64,000 nucleotides of DNA from Tetrahymena elliotti 4EA. Its lineage: Eukaryota; Ciliophora; Oligohymenophorea; Hymenostomatida; Tetrahymenidae. The stretch spans positions 151,825 through 215,824 of the forward strand of contig JH720323.1 in the NCBI GenBank assembly GCA_000231825.2. Direction: 5' to 3'. The notes beneath the pieces were generated by a model that was not told where the DNA came from, made no database searches, and saw nothing but the letters and a program-made list of their open reading frames with translations. The position numbers and the translations under genes are program-made. Positions 11,889-23,395 of this stretch are shown here, one piece after another. The number at the start of each line of letters is the position of its first letter. The first letter of the stretch is position 1.

Positions 11889-13745
11889 ATGGATTTTGAT
11901 AAATTGTACCAAATAAAAAATGCAAAATGCTTTCTGATTTAATCATTTTAAAGTAATAGCCATAATCCATAGAGTGATGAGTTTGATAATAAAGCTATTT
12001 TCGATGACAATAATGGTATGGGTAAGCTCTTTACTACATAACGCTTACTTTTGGATAAGTAACTTCAATTAAAAAAAGATGACATTAACAGCAAAGAAAA
12101 AGTTATTACAGGTTTGAATGACTTTTTTAATAGTAATGGCTCTTAAGGTAGTATAATTTATTTTAATGGTCATGGTAATAAATAAGGAGATTGGATTTTA
12201 AGTAATAATAATAATAAAGATAATTTAGAGTCTCTTACTGATGAAAATCAAACAATGAGCTTTTAAGAACTCTATAATGTATATTGGATTCAAAGAAAAA
12301 ATTCCAAAGAAAATAGTCATTTATTTTTAATAATTGACTGTTGTTCAGCAAATAAATGGATTGAATATGCTAAAAAATATAAACTTTAAGATGTTTCAAT
12401 AATAACAGCTCAGTAGAAATAAAATAATGGAGCTTATTTAACTACATTTTTAAAAGAAATTGGCTCTGTATTTTCAATTTATTTCTATTATTCGTTTAAT
12501 CCGGTTTTTGAGAATAAGCGAAAATTGGAATAGTGCATGAATTTGAAATTTAAAGAAAGAAATTGCTTAGAATATTCAAACACTTGTAAGGAAAACTTAT
12601 TTTGTTCTCATTTTCAATTTTAGCTTTTTAGTTATATGCCTTAACCTAGCATATTAAATGAAAAATTTAACTTTCGTATTAGTGAAAAACTTGAAGAATG
12701 GTCTCAGCTAGATGAAATTAGAAGATCAATTTTAGAAGAAGAATATGAAAAATCTCTTGAAATATTGAAAGAAATATTTTAAAAAAAATCAAATGAATCT
12801 TTGGAAAGAGTAAAAAGGCTATATTAGTTACACTTGAATGAGGATGAGTGCATTAATCCTGCTGAAGATCTATATGTTAATGTAATGCTTGATTATAGTG
12901 AACAAAGCTTTTAAGAATTAGAAAAATTGTCTTAAAATCAAAAATAATAAAGTAGAAAAATAACTTTTTAATTTGATTAGCCATATAGAGAGACTTTTAA
13001 GGAAAATTTTGAAAAAATAATTAAACTTATTTCTCAGAGAAATCATATTTCGATTAATTTGAGTTTTTGCTAGATAAAAGATAGCTAATTTAAAATTATT
13101 GTTGATCAAATTAACTAAAATACAAAAAGTGAAATTCTAGAAACTCTAGATCTTAATCTTTCATTCAATCATTTAACAACACAATCATTAGAGTATTTTT
13201 AAGAAATTGATCACAAACTTCTTTTAAACTTAAAAAATCTTTTTTTGAACTTTGCATGGAATGAAAATATAAAAAATTTTTGCTTAAAAGATAAAGTAGT
13301 TTACCCTGAATTCTAAAAATTAAGTTTCCTTTGCCTTTCTTTTAACTAAATCAAGTAACTTGATGGTGCTGTTATTAAATTTTTGTTGACAAAATATTTT
13401 TCTAATATTAAATCTTTAGAGTCATTTTATATTCACTTGGAAGGTTGCTCAATTTAAGATTTATTAATTGATGATCTTCAAAAATTCATTTAAGAAAATA
13501 AAAAACTACTAAAATTCTTGTATATGAATTTGAGATAGAACAGCATCACCAAAGCAAAAGGAGAGAAACTAAAAAAAATTAATTATTCGACAAATATTTA
13601 AGGTAAATTTCAAATTAGATTATCTAATAATAAAGATCCTTCTCACTTCCCTAATTGGTTAGCTAGTATTCAAGCTCAAAATCCTGAGGAATAGAAGATA
13701 TTATTAGATAATATGCGCAGTATAAATTAAAGAATTAGTAAATGA
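11889..13745 (+). CDS. Caspase-like peptidase domain with leucine-rich repeat region (copy 1)
   Basis: Single exon, 618 residues. The N-terminal third has caspase-fold (peptidase C14-like) signatures: IIYFNGHG with candidate catalytic His95, then HLFLIIDCCSANKW with candidate catalytic Cys152, and the following strand VSIITAQQ. From about residue 370 onward the protein has leucine-rich segments of the ribonuclease-inhibitor/NLR kind (for example LDLNLSFNHL and LNLKNLFLNF). Copy 2 starts 380 bases downstream and aligns motif for motif. No nucleotide-binding domain lies between the two parts. Family knowledge suggests a regulated Cys protease or scaffold; the substrate and whether it is active are unknown. 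The DSC-type motif reads DCC here. Confidence 0.75.
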
Positions 13746-14124
13746 ATGGAAATTAAATTTAATTTAGAATAAATAATGCTAAAAATATAATGAACAAATA
13801 TAAGTTTACTTGTTGATAAATGAATGGATATTCTGAGTTTTATGCAAAAGAGATGAAATAAATTTATAATTGATTAAAATATAAAAAAATTTAAACGTTT
13901 ATGTGTGTTGGAACTATTAGAATTTATTTCTAAAGTATCTATTAGTCATTCAATCTATTATTACACTATTTTTTATATTTCAAAATATTTTACATTTTAT
14001 TTTTTGAGATTTTACTTTTGATTCCTTTGAATTAAATATTTATTCGCTAATTTTTATCAATAATATATTTCTAATATCTATCATAAAAAATAATTAATTA
14101 GTCATCAAAAATCTTTCTTCTAAA
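13746..14124. other. Intergenic spacer between the two caspase-like genes
   Basis: AT-rich, with TGA in all frames. No gene or repeat seen; presumably the 3' UTR of copy 1 and the promoter of copy 2. Confidence 0.6.
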
Positions 14125-15936
14125 ATGATTGAAAGCTATTACAAATATTTAAATTAAAATGATAGGTAAAGCTAGCAATATGCTTTAGCAAATGCAAAAT
14201 ATCTTATTGTCTGTGCATCCAAAGATGCATCTATTAATATGAAGGGATAAAATGATTTTGACTACAAGGCCTCTTAAAATGATACTGATGAGATGGGATT
14301 GCTTTTCAAGATCAAAAAAATCAAATCTCCTAAATAAATTATAAATTTCAATAAGCTATCCTTTGAGACCTCTGAAAATCTTTGTAGAAGTCTATTAGGT
14401 TTATTTAAATAACCTGATTGTAGTGGTAGTCTAGTTTATTATAATGGTCATGGAGATAAGGAAGGAGATTGGTTACTTTAGTGCTTGAATGAGAAAACTA
14501 AAAAGATTGAAATGGCTAAATTCACTCTCAAGGGTTTATTATCTCTTTGGGAATAACGTGCTGCAAACATGAAACATCTCTTTTTAATTTTAGATAGTTG
14601 CTATTCTGGAAAATGGGTTGAGTAATTAAAGAATTTATAAAGCAAAAATATATCCATATTGTCTGCCTGCAATTCCAATGAAGCAACTGTTTTGATTAAT
14701 GGATTTGGCTCCTATTTTACTAATTATTTGGTATGGACTTTTGTTGAATCTCAAGCTACGAAGCAGAAATATTTGTTACCTCACAGAAATCTGCACCCTT
14801 GCTCATATAGTTATGATTATTCAATCCTTAAATCAGTTTTTAACTTTGAAATTAGGAAGGAGATAACAGGGTGGTAAGATTTTGATGAAATTCACTAATT
14901 TTTAATAGAAGCTCCCAAGAAAAAAACCTTAGGGGAGTTATAGAGTGTTCTTTAAAGATTAGGGTTTCCTTAAAGCTGCTTCGAATAAGAAGATTATGAA
15001 GAAGACCACATAAATCCATTTTAGGAGTAATATCTGAAAATAAAAATCCCTTTAGATATGGAATATTGCCTCAAAATGCAGCAGCTTCAACAATAAAGAT
15101 CACTATTTTAACAAAAAATATCTTTTAAAATTGATATGTAAAAATCAAAAGAACCACTTTTACTTACAACAATATTGAAATAAATTTCTCATTTGGAGTA
15201 TATTTCAATTAAAGTTTCTAGTTGCTAAATGAATACAAAACTAGCTTCAGTCATTGCTAATTGTGTTATAGAATATTAAAATGCAATCAGTTTTGATATT
15301 GATTTGAGCTAAAATGAGCTTCAAGGTGAAATATTTTAAGTATTTTGTGTCATTTTTACTAAGCTGTGCAAAAAGCTAAAAGAATTGTTTATTAATTTTA
15401 ATTGGAATTACATTAAAAATGATAACATTCTACCTCTTGTTTCAGTTTTTTAAAACTAAAAAAGTTTAGAGTGTCTGTCCTTGGGTTTGTCATAAAATGA
15501 AATAGGTGATCAAAGTATGGCTAAAGTTTTTTCTGAAATTCATCAAATGGTCAAATTAAACTAATTAGTGCTCCAAATCTCCAATACTTATATTGGAAAT
15601 GAATCATTAAAATAATTAAGTGAGTCCTTAAAAAAGCTATAAAACATAGAAGGTATTTAGTTGATAGCTAAATGGAATCATGATATATCAAGTGAAGGTA
15701 TAAAATACCTAGTATCTGCAATAAAAACGCTGAAAAATCTTAAAGAATTAATTTTAGATTTGGAATTTAATAGCATAGAAGACTAAGGAGCAAAAGAAAT
15801 AATAGATATGTTGAATTCCTTAAACAATTTAGAAGCATGCCATATCAATATTGAGGCTAATCAAATTTCTGAATAGCTTTAAAATGAAATTAAAAATAGT
15901 CTAAAATAAAAAAATAATTAGCTAAAAAAATTATGA
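14125..15936 (+). CDS. Caspase-like peptidase domain with leucine-rich repeats (copy 2)
   Basis: Single exon, 603 residues. After YLIVCASKDA (first strand, about 26-35), the His motif LVYYNGHGDKEGDW places candidate His109, and HLFLILDSCYSGKW places candidate Cys159 in the classic DSC-x-SG context of peptidase C14/caspase-like folds. SILSACNSNEA follows as the next core strand. From about residue 330 to the end, regularly spaced leucine-rich repeats occur (LSLGLSQNEIGDQS, LILDLEFNSIEDQG) of the RI/NLR type. The order matches copy 1 just upstream, so the pair is probably a tandem duplication that has diverged widely. This copy keeps the more canonical catalytic motifs. The role may lie in cell death, defence or protein processing, but that is inference. 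Confidence 0.8.
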
Positions 15937-18431
15937 TTAGTTTTTCAAAAATAATACATCAATTTTATTATTAAATTTTATTTGATAGACAAATGACTTC
16001 ATAATCTTTTTATAATACAAACTTTAAGAAAATTTTATTTAACAGATTAAACAGTACATGTTGTTTTTATTTTATTTGAGTTATTCTATTTCTTCAAGTA
16101 GCATTTGTTTTCTCATTTCATGAAATCTTTAAATCGATTAAGAAGTGATTTTATTACTTACTATCTAAACTATCAGATATAAGTTTCTTATCGAAATATT
16201 AAAATGCGATTATCAAATTACATTACAATTTTTCTTTAATTCTATTGATCTTTCAAAAAATAAAAAGTAGGCTGTCTAAAATTTTTCATGTAACCTGACA
16301 ATCAAGTTGGATGTAATGTGAAATTATATTATGATATTTTTTGCATTTTTTGTAGATCAAATAAATAAACAAATCAATTATTCTTAAATTACATGACTTT
16401 AAATAAAATTATTAACGATGATATAAAAATTTGATTTTTATTAAATTATATTTTCCTTTTTTATTATAATTTTTATAAGGAGAAGAATAGATAATCTTAA
16501 ATTAATGAAGTAAGTAAGCAAGACTTTCAAATCAAGTAAATAAATAATGTAATAACAAAATTATATTTTTATTTGATTTATATTATATGTACTTTACATA
16601 CAAATATAAATAGAAAATGTAAGTTACCATGATTCAAATAAATATCATTAAATTTAATCTTTATCATAATTTTTTTCTTCAATTAGACTGTTATTTGCTT
16701 TATTCTAAAAAAAATATAACACAATATTTTTCATATAAATTTGACTTAAAAATAAAATTATAAAATGTTTTAATGTAATAAAATTATTACTTTACTTCAA
16801 AAATAATGTACTTTTTATTAATTGAAAAATATTTTTTGTAAAATTTCCTCAGGTAAAAGTGAGTCAATATTTTTTAGCTGCTTACAAAACAAAACATTTG
16901 AAAAATACATGAAAAAATAAGAAAACTAAATAGGAATGTAATAACGGAATTAGAAGAAATGCATTTTAAATTTATTAAGACAGAGATCTTATTTTATGAG
17001 ATCCCACTTTCTTTATTATGAAAAGAAAAATACATTGATTTTAATAGTATTTAACTCTTAGAAAACAGATTTCTTTTTCCTTAAATTAAATTTAACTTAA
17101 TCATTTTAGTAAAATATGAATTAGCAAATCACTTAGGATATTTTAGATTCTATACAGATAATCACAGTATCCTCTTTTGATATTTTTAATGAATTACTTA
17201 AGTATATTTTTAGATTATTACATAAGTAAGTCGATAATGCTCATAAAATATTAAAATTCACCACCCAAAAGATTTTTAACTAAAAAAAATTTTCTCGATC
17301 ACGAAATTCGGACTAGTAAAAAAGGAGAAGAAGATTAACTTTTATTAGAATATCTTTTATAATGGAAATATTATGCAGTTCTATTAGAACTAGATATTCA
17401 GATATATCTAATTACAATCAATTGTATTTTAGGATATCTTGATTCATTTTTATTTTTGGTGTAAGGTATTTAAAAATTTTTTATTTCGGCGTTATTTGCA
17501 AATAATTTGATAAGTACAAAATTAAAATATTTGATTGTATTTTTAAAAGTGATGATTCTTTTTTTTTGAGTGTACAATAATATAATGCAAAAATTTGTGT
17601 CTGTAAATTAACTAAGAACTTTTTTAATTCAAAATTTAGAGTGGGATGGACTTCCTTTGTTTTGAAGGTTGGCTAAATAAAAATTATTAAATTTAATATT
17701 TAATACATAGATTTGGATAATTTTTCAAAGCTTCAAGTTCTTTATAATTCGTAATTACATATTTTCAAGCAAGATAGGAACTAGAAGTTTAGTTTTATTG
17801 TAAAAACAGCTCAGCTTTACTGATTATAAGTGGATATAATTTAACTTAATGTCTAATGTATTTAGCAGTATTTGAAAATTATGAGAGAATAGTCGAAAAT
17901 TTTGAGGAAAATTAAAAAAAGATGTAAGTAAGTAAAAATTTCAATTAAAAATAAGGGAGAAACCCTAGTTTATTTAGAGTGAAGAAATATAATAAAATCA
18001 ATAACCAGATAGAAATTAAAAAATTAAGTGCTTAGACTATAATGATAATTATGGATAATCATGGCAAAAAAAATAAAAGCTCCTATTTTTAATTAGAAAC
18101 CTTAGAAATTTTAGAAATAATTATTAGTTTTTTTTGCTTGGTTGCTTGCTCGTTTGTTTGTTTTTTTGTTTGTTAATAGGATAGATTATAAATAAATATT
18201 GGCAAGTATGTAGGCAGTAGATAGATAGAAATAATTAAAAAAATTATTTATTTATTAGGTTGAATAAGATATTTAAAAACTTATTGTTTAACCTTTCAAA
18301 AAAAAAAGTAAGAAAAAGTTAAAAACCAAAATCAATACACAAAGAATTTCATTAAATTAAAGATTTCAGCAAACAATTAAGAAAATAGGCTTTAATAATT
18401 AATTGAAAGGCAGCTCATCAAAGTATATTAA
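15937..18431. other. Intergenic, one weak open frame and a simple repeat
   Basis: Long AT-rich stretch. A frame from ATG 17116 to TGA 17442 (108 codons, starting MNQQITQDILD) is open, includes a basic KRRRR patch, and has no recognisable domain. It could be a short gene, an exon of an unresolved gene, or chance. A poly-T/GTTT tract lies at 18133-18175. Nothing else is supported. Confidence 0.45.
18133..18175. repeat. Imperfect GCTT/GTTT simple repeat
   Basis: A T-rich tetranucleotide run with GCTTG and GTTTG units in intergenic DNA, followed by a TAG-ending A-rich sequence. No function assigned. Confidence 0.6.
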
Positions 18432-21163
18432 ATGGATAGAGAAACACAAAATAAATCAGATACTATTAATCATGAGCTATTTAAGACAGCAACCTTTTTT
18501 GATCCTGATATTTAAAAAGATTCTGCCCATTAAAATCAGCAAGATAACTCTTCCAAAAAAGGCTTACATTAGCGTAATCCTGCTAATTCCTAGATTTAAT
18601 CTTCTAAAATTTTTAAATCATATGATCAATCTCTTAATTCTGCTTTGCACCAAAATAGTTTATCACAAAATAGCATTGTCGCTAATAAAAATTCTCTAAT
18701 GAATATACAAGATAGCGTTTATGAAGAATAATTACATGATTAACAGCCTGTAATACCTTCTATTCAGAGCTATTCACAAAGCATGCACTCTTCATCTAAT
18801 CGCAAAAGACCTCTCTTAGCTTTCAAGTTAAGTCCTAGTAGTACAAGATCTTATCAACAGTCTACTAATTTAGAAGAAGTAAAAATAGTTTATTTTTATA
18901 TATTATTTTAATCAAACATTTGGCAATAAATATAAGAACCTGATACTCGCTTTTTAACATGAAATATAATTTTTAAAATTTATTAAAAAAAATAAATCAT
19001 TCTTCATTTTAATTTAATAGAAGTAATAAGACACAGAATTTGACTTCATACAGTCTGTTTAAGATGCAGAATTTTGGAATAAAGTGAATATGATTATATC
19101 CGAAAAAGAAGAAAACAAGGGTAAGTCCTAAGACAGAATCATATCCCTGCCATCTATTCATTAAAAAGGAGGTGAATATTCTAGAAGACAAGACAAAATT
19201 ATTGGTAAAAGCCCTTAAAGTAACTAATATTTATAAGGATGGGATATGAATTCATCATGCTCTACAAGAGATTCTCTACGCTAAAACCAGCAATAACTCA
19301 ATACTCCTCTTGCTCAACAAACTTAGTAAGAACAAAATAAATAAATGAGCCAAAGATAACCTCAGTAAAAACCAATCCTCCACTTCTCTTAATCTACTGT
19401 CGCTCTTAAAAATAGCCCTTAAATGTCTTAAATTAATGGTCATTTGAATTCCGTTGATTATTAAAAAAAATTATTAAGTCCACCTACAGTTAATTTAAAG
19501 AATTTGATATCTTCACCCCTAAATCAATAAAATTAACATTCCTTCTAATTAGATTCTTTAAGAACTGAGGAGTCAGCACATATTCTTTCTCCTGACTCAA
19601 ATGCCTATTCTTCTCCTTTAATGGATTCTTTTAACCCAAGCAACAACTATTCAGATTAGGTTTCTACAAATCCAAACTCGAATTCTACTGTTTCTTAATC
19701 TCACAGCTTATTTAATTCTTAGTTTTCATAGAGCTCTGCTGGGTAACCTTACATTTAGAGCAACTTACTTTTACGATAAAAATCTCCCTAGAGCGACAAG
19801 TTTACTTTTTCATCTAGTGCCTATTAGAGTTTAAAGATATCAAAATTAGAAAATTAATAAATTGGTGCAAGTATTTCTAATAGTCAACATACTTTTGCGT
19901 AAATATAATCTGAAAGAATTCCTACCAGGGAAGATTTTTGCTATCCATCTATTATTTCTAAAAATAACTATGCTATTCCACCTCCCCTTAAATTAGGAAA
20001 TCTGCAGCAACAAAGATTAAAAAGAGAAAATCATTTATCTCTAAATTAGAATAGTTAAAATGAATTTTAGATACCCACTTCTTCTAAGAAAAGTATAGCC
20101 TTATAACCTTACAAATCTTAAACAGTATTTAAACATGAAGACAAAATCAATCAGACTAATTAGGTAAATACTTTATTTTTATTTAAATATTTGTGCCAAA
20201 TATTAAATTATGTTCTGACGTTCAAGTATGTATCTGATATAATAAAAATCTATTTATAGATAATCAAATTTTTAGCAAAGTAAGTAAATTAATATATTTA
20301 TAGAAAAATACACAAATCAAATTAAAAATCAGCGAAAAAGTTAATTTTTTTACCATTCCAACACAAAATTTACTGAACAATTAATTAAATCATCAAATAA
20401 ATTTTTATTTCATAGAAAAATATCTTTTCACTATTACTTTTATTTTTTATCTTGGTGATCAATAAATTTAATTCAAAAGAACAAAAAACAATACATCACT
20501 TTCTTCTTCTTCACCTGCTTACTAATTAATTTTCTATTTTATTATAAAAAGGATATCAAAAAGAAAAACGACTTCAAACATAATATGCTCTTGAAAGAGA
20601 GTAATATGAACAATGTTAGTACTTTTTTCAAAAGAAATTCTTAGGTTGATTAAATCATCTCTCCTAGATAAAAAACAGATTCAAATACTTTACAGAATTA
20701 AAACTATGATATTTTTGATAATTACTAATTTTTAAAGTGTAATGAAGACATATCTCATCCTTTTTTCACTCATAATGATAGCTACACTCCTAACAGCAAG
20801 TATCTATAAACAGAATAATCTTGCCAAGCCTAATATGGAGGAAAAATTACCAAACAAATAAATAATATTAGCAAAATAGATGACCCCTTAAGAAGAAGCC
20901 TTTGTAATAATGGGTAGTAACCTAAAAATGACTTTAGTTTTTGTGATGATGGAGCTAATAATTTATTAAAAATATCTTAGTCTGCTTAGGGCTATAGAGA
21001 GTAAGCTAAAAAAATAAATCTTAGAAGTAAATAATAAGAAAACCTTGTAAAAAAACTATTCAAAATAGAAGAAAAATCGGAAAACATTACCAAAAATAAT
21101 TTCTTAAATAATTCAACATAAGCAAGATAGTAATAAACTTAAGAAGACTAAACTCATTAGTGA
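18432..21163 (+). CDS. Ser/Gln/Asn-rich protein, unknown function
   Basis: Three exons: 18432-18878, 19021-20163 and 20552-21163, both introns in phase 0, for 733 residues. The first ATG in the frame was taken; upstream codons are open but have no earlier ATG. The sequence is low in complexity, dominated by Ser, Gln, Asn, Pro and Lys with many SP/TP-like sites, and has no transmembrane segment or recognisable domain. Many of its Gln codons are TAA/TAG, which is why only fragments appear under the standard code. It is probably a largely disordered protein. The next gene (22394-23395) has a similar composition and may be of similar character, though no sequence homology between them is obvious by eye. 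Confidence 0.75.
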
Positions 21164-22393
21164 ATTCTGATGAAAAACAAAAACTAAAAATATTTCAATA
21201 ATTTATATAAAAAAAGTAAAATGCTATTATTACCTTACTAAGAGTATTAATACTAGCAATTCTTAGTAAATCTTATAAAAATACTAAAAATATACTCCCC
21301 TCCTTAAATTAATTATTCATAAATAACAATTAAGTAACTTTAAAGCCTCATGTTAAAAGTTATAAAAATAACCTGAAGTAACTGATCAATTAAAAAACTT
21401 TAATAAGATAATAAATATTTTACACACTTTTTCATTGAAAATAAAACCATCCTTATAACTATAATTTAATTATTATTTATTATTTCACTTTATTTATTTA
21501 TATAAAAGTTTATATCACTCTACCTTTCTAATATTCGCTCTTAAACAACTTATTAATACATTTTATTTATTTTATTTTTCGTTATTTTTCAATTTATTTT
21601 TATTAAATTTTAGTTCTTTTTGATATCTAAAATACTATTATTGATAGCTTAATTAATAAGGATAAACAAAGTATTCTTGGGAATTTCAAATTTATTCATT
21701 AATTTCAAAAAGGAAATAAAAACTTAAAAAAACTATGCTCTTGCAAATTTTTAACTTTTGTGATTTAAAATATTGTTTTTATATTTAGTTCAAAGGTTCA
21801 AATTTATTGTATATTCTAATAATTAATCCAAATTTCAAGTTCAACATTTTTTGAAAAATTCAAAAACTTTTTTTTATTTCAAAATTTTGTATGATAAATA
21901 GATAAATTGATTCAATAAAAAATTTATTTTATTTTCTATAAAATGAAAATTTAATTTTAAGATGTTGTTGATTTATGCAAGCAAGTACAAAAACTTATTC
22001 GTAACAAATACTTCTTTATTATTTTTATAAAAAAATAAGTTTTTTTTAAAAGTTACATCCTGTTTTTAATTTAAATATCAAATGGCAGTCTTAAGAATAA
22101 CTTAAAATGGATTTTGTATTTAAAGACAAAAAGAATTAATTGACTTAAACATGATTGAGATAGATTTCAACATGAAAAAAATATTTGTGAAAAAGAATAC
22201 TTTGATATGTACGTATTTCAGATAAAATTAACCAATAACAAAATATTAATAACTTAAGCAATCACCATCTATTTATTTGATTTTAATAATAGTTAATGAA
22301 TTGTGCAAAAAATCTTCCTTTTGTTAAACACAACAAAATTTATTTAATAATTAATATTTTTATAAAATTAATTGATTTTATATGGTTTTTACC
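21164..22393. other. Intergenic, no gene seen
   Basis: AT-rich DNA with frequent TGA codons in all frames. I see no coding signal, repeat or RNA gene. The 3' part is the likely 5' flank of the gene at 22394. Confidence 0.55.
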
Positions 22394-23395
22394 ATGAAAA
22401 GTTCTTTTTTCTCAATTCTATAAACTCCTACAAAAACAGTTTAAAATCAGTTTCATCATAATAGCAATGACTAAAAATAGAAAAAGGTTTTCTTGTAATC
22501 TTTTGAGTTCTATTAATTAGAGAGAGAAGTCCTCAAAGAATTAGATACCTTATCTAAAAAGCACAGTGTTTAATTCTTTCCATCTTAGCATAGCTCTAAA
22601 ACAAAATTAAAAAGTGCTAATAACCAAAAGATACAATTTCCAATAAAAAATAACAATTTAACTCTCTCGTCAAGAGAAACAAACTAAAATCAAGAAGGGG
22701 AATAGAAATCATGCACATTAAACAAATCAGATGTTTTTCAAATAAATTTTAAAAGATAAGATGATCTATTAGAGGAAAAAGGAAATTAAAATAAAGAGCT
22801 GAGTGAGAACATTTAAAAGAAAAGAATAGTTCTTCAAAAGAAAAACTGGGTCTCTCCTATTGTTTAAAAATAGAATTAGCTTAAGCGATAATAAGATTTA
22901 ATTCTTTAAAGATAGAGAGAGTCCATTTCTAATCACAGACTATAAGAAAACTCTTTCTAAGTCGAAGCCTCTTCTTCTTCAATTTATTCTTTAACAGATA
23001 AAAAAAAGTAGATAGAAGAAATAAAAAAGTAAAGTCACTCTTTCTATGGAGATGAGAAAGTTAAGCAAAATAAGAGCATTAAAAATAAATCTCAATTAAT
23101 ACCAGTTAGTAATCTATGTCAACTACCCAACTTCAATAGTTCATTTAGGATATAAAAAATAAATAGAAATTCCTGTAGTTCATCTAATAAAAATGCAGAT
23201 AAATAAAGAAGTCTTTCTAATACAAGTTATAGTTTACTAGATCCATGGGTTAAATAGGAGTTTTTCAAAACAATAACTGAATCTAAAAGTAAAAGTAATA
23301 ACTCATTCGACTTCTATTTTTATGATGACAGCATAGCTACTAATCTCAAAACTGATGTTTCCTTCTATAAAAAATCAATAGACTCAAAAAAATGA
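22394..23395 (+). CDS. Basic Ser/Lys/Gln-rich protein, unknown function
   Basis: Single exon, 333 residues, from ATG 22394 (MKSSFFSILQTPTKT) to TGA 23393. A second ATG at 22467 lies in a different frame that hits TGA, so it is not the start. The protein is rich in Lys, Ser, Gln and Asn. It has a short Leu/Glu-containing helix-like segment near residue 45 (YQLEREVLKELDTL), a possible coiled stretch around 145-175, and an aromatic C-terminal region (NSFDFYFYDD). No domain recognised. Confidence 0.7.
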
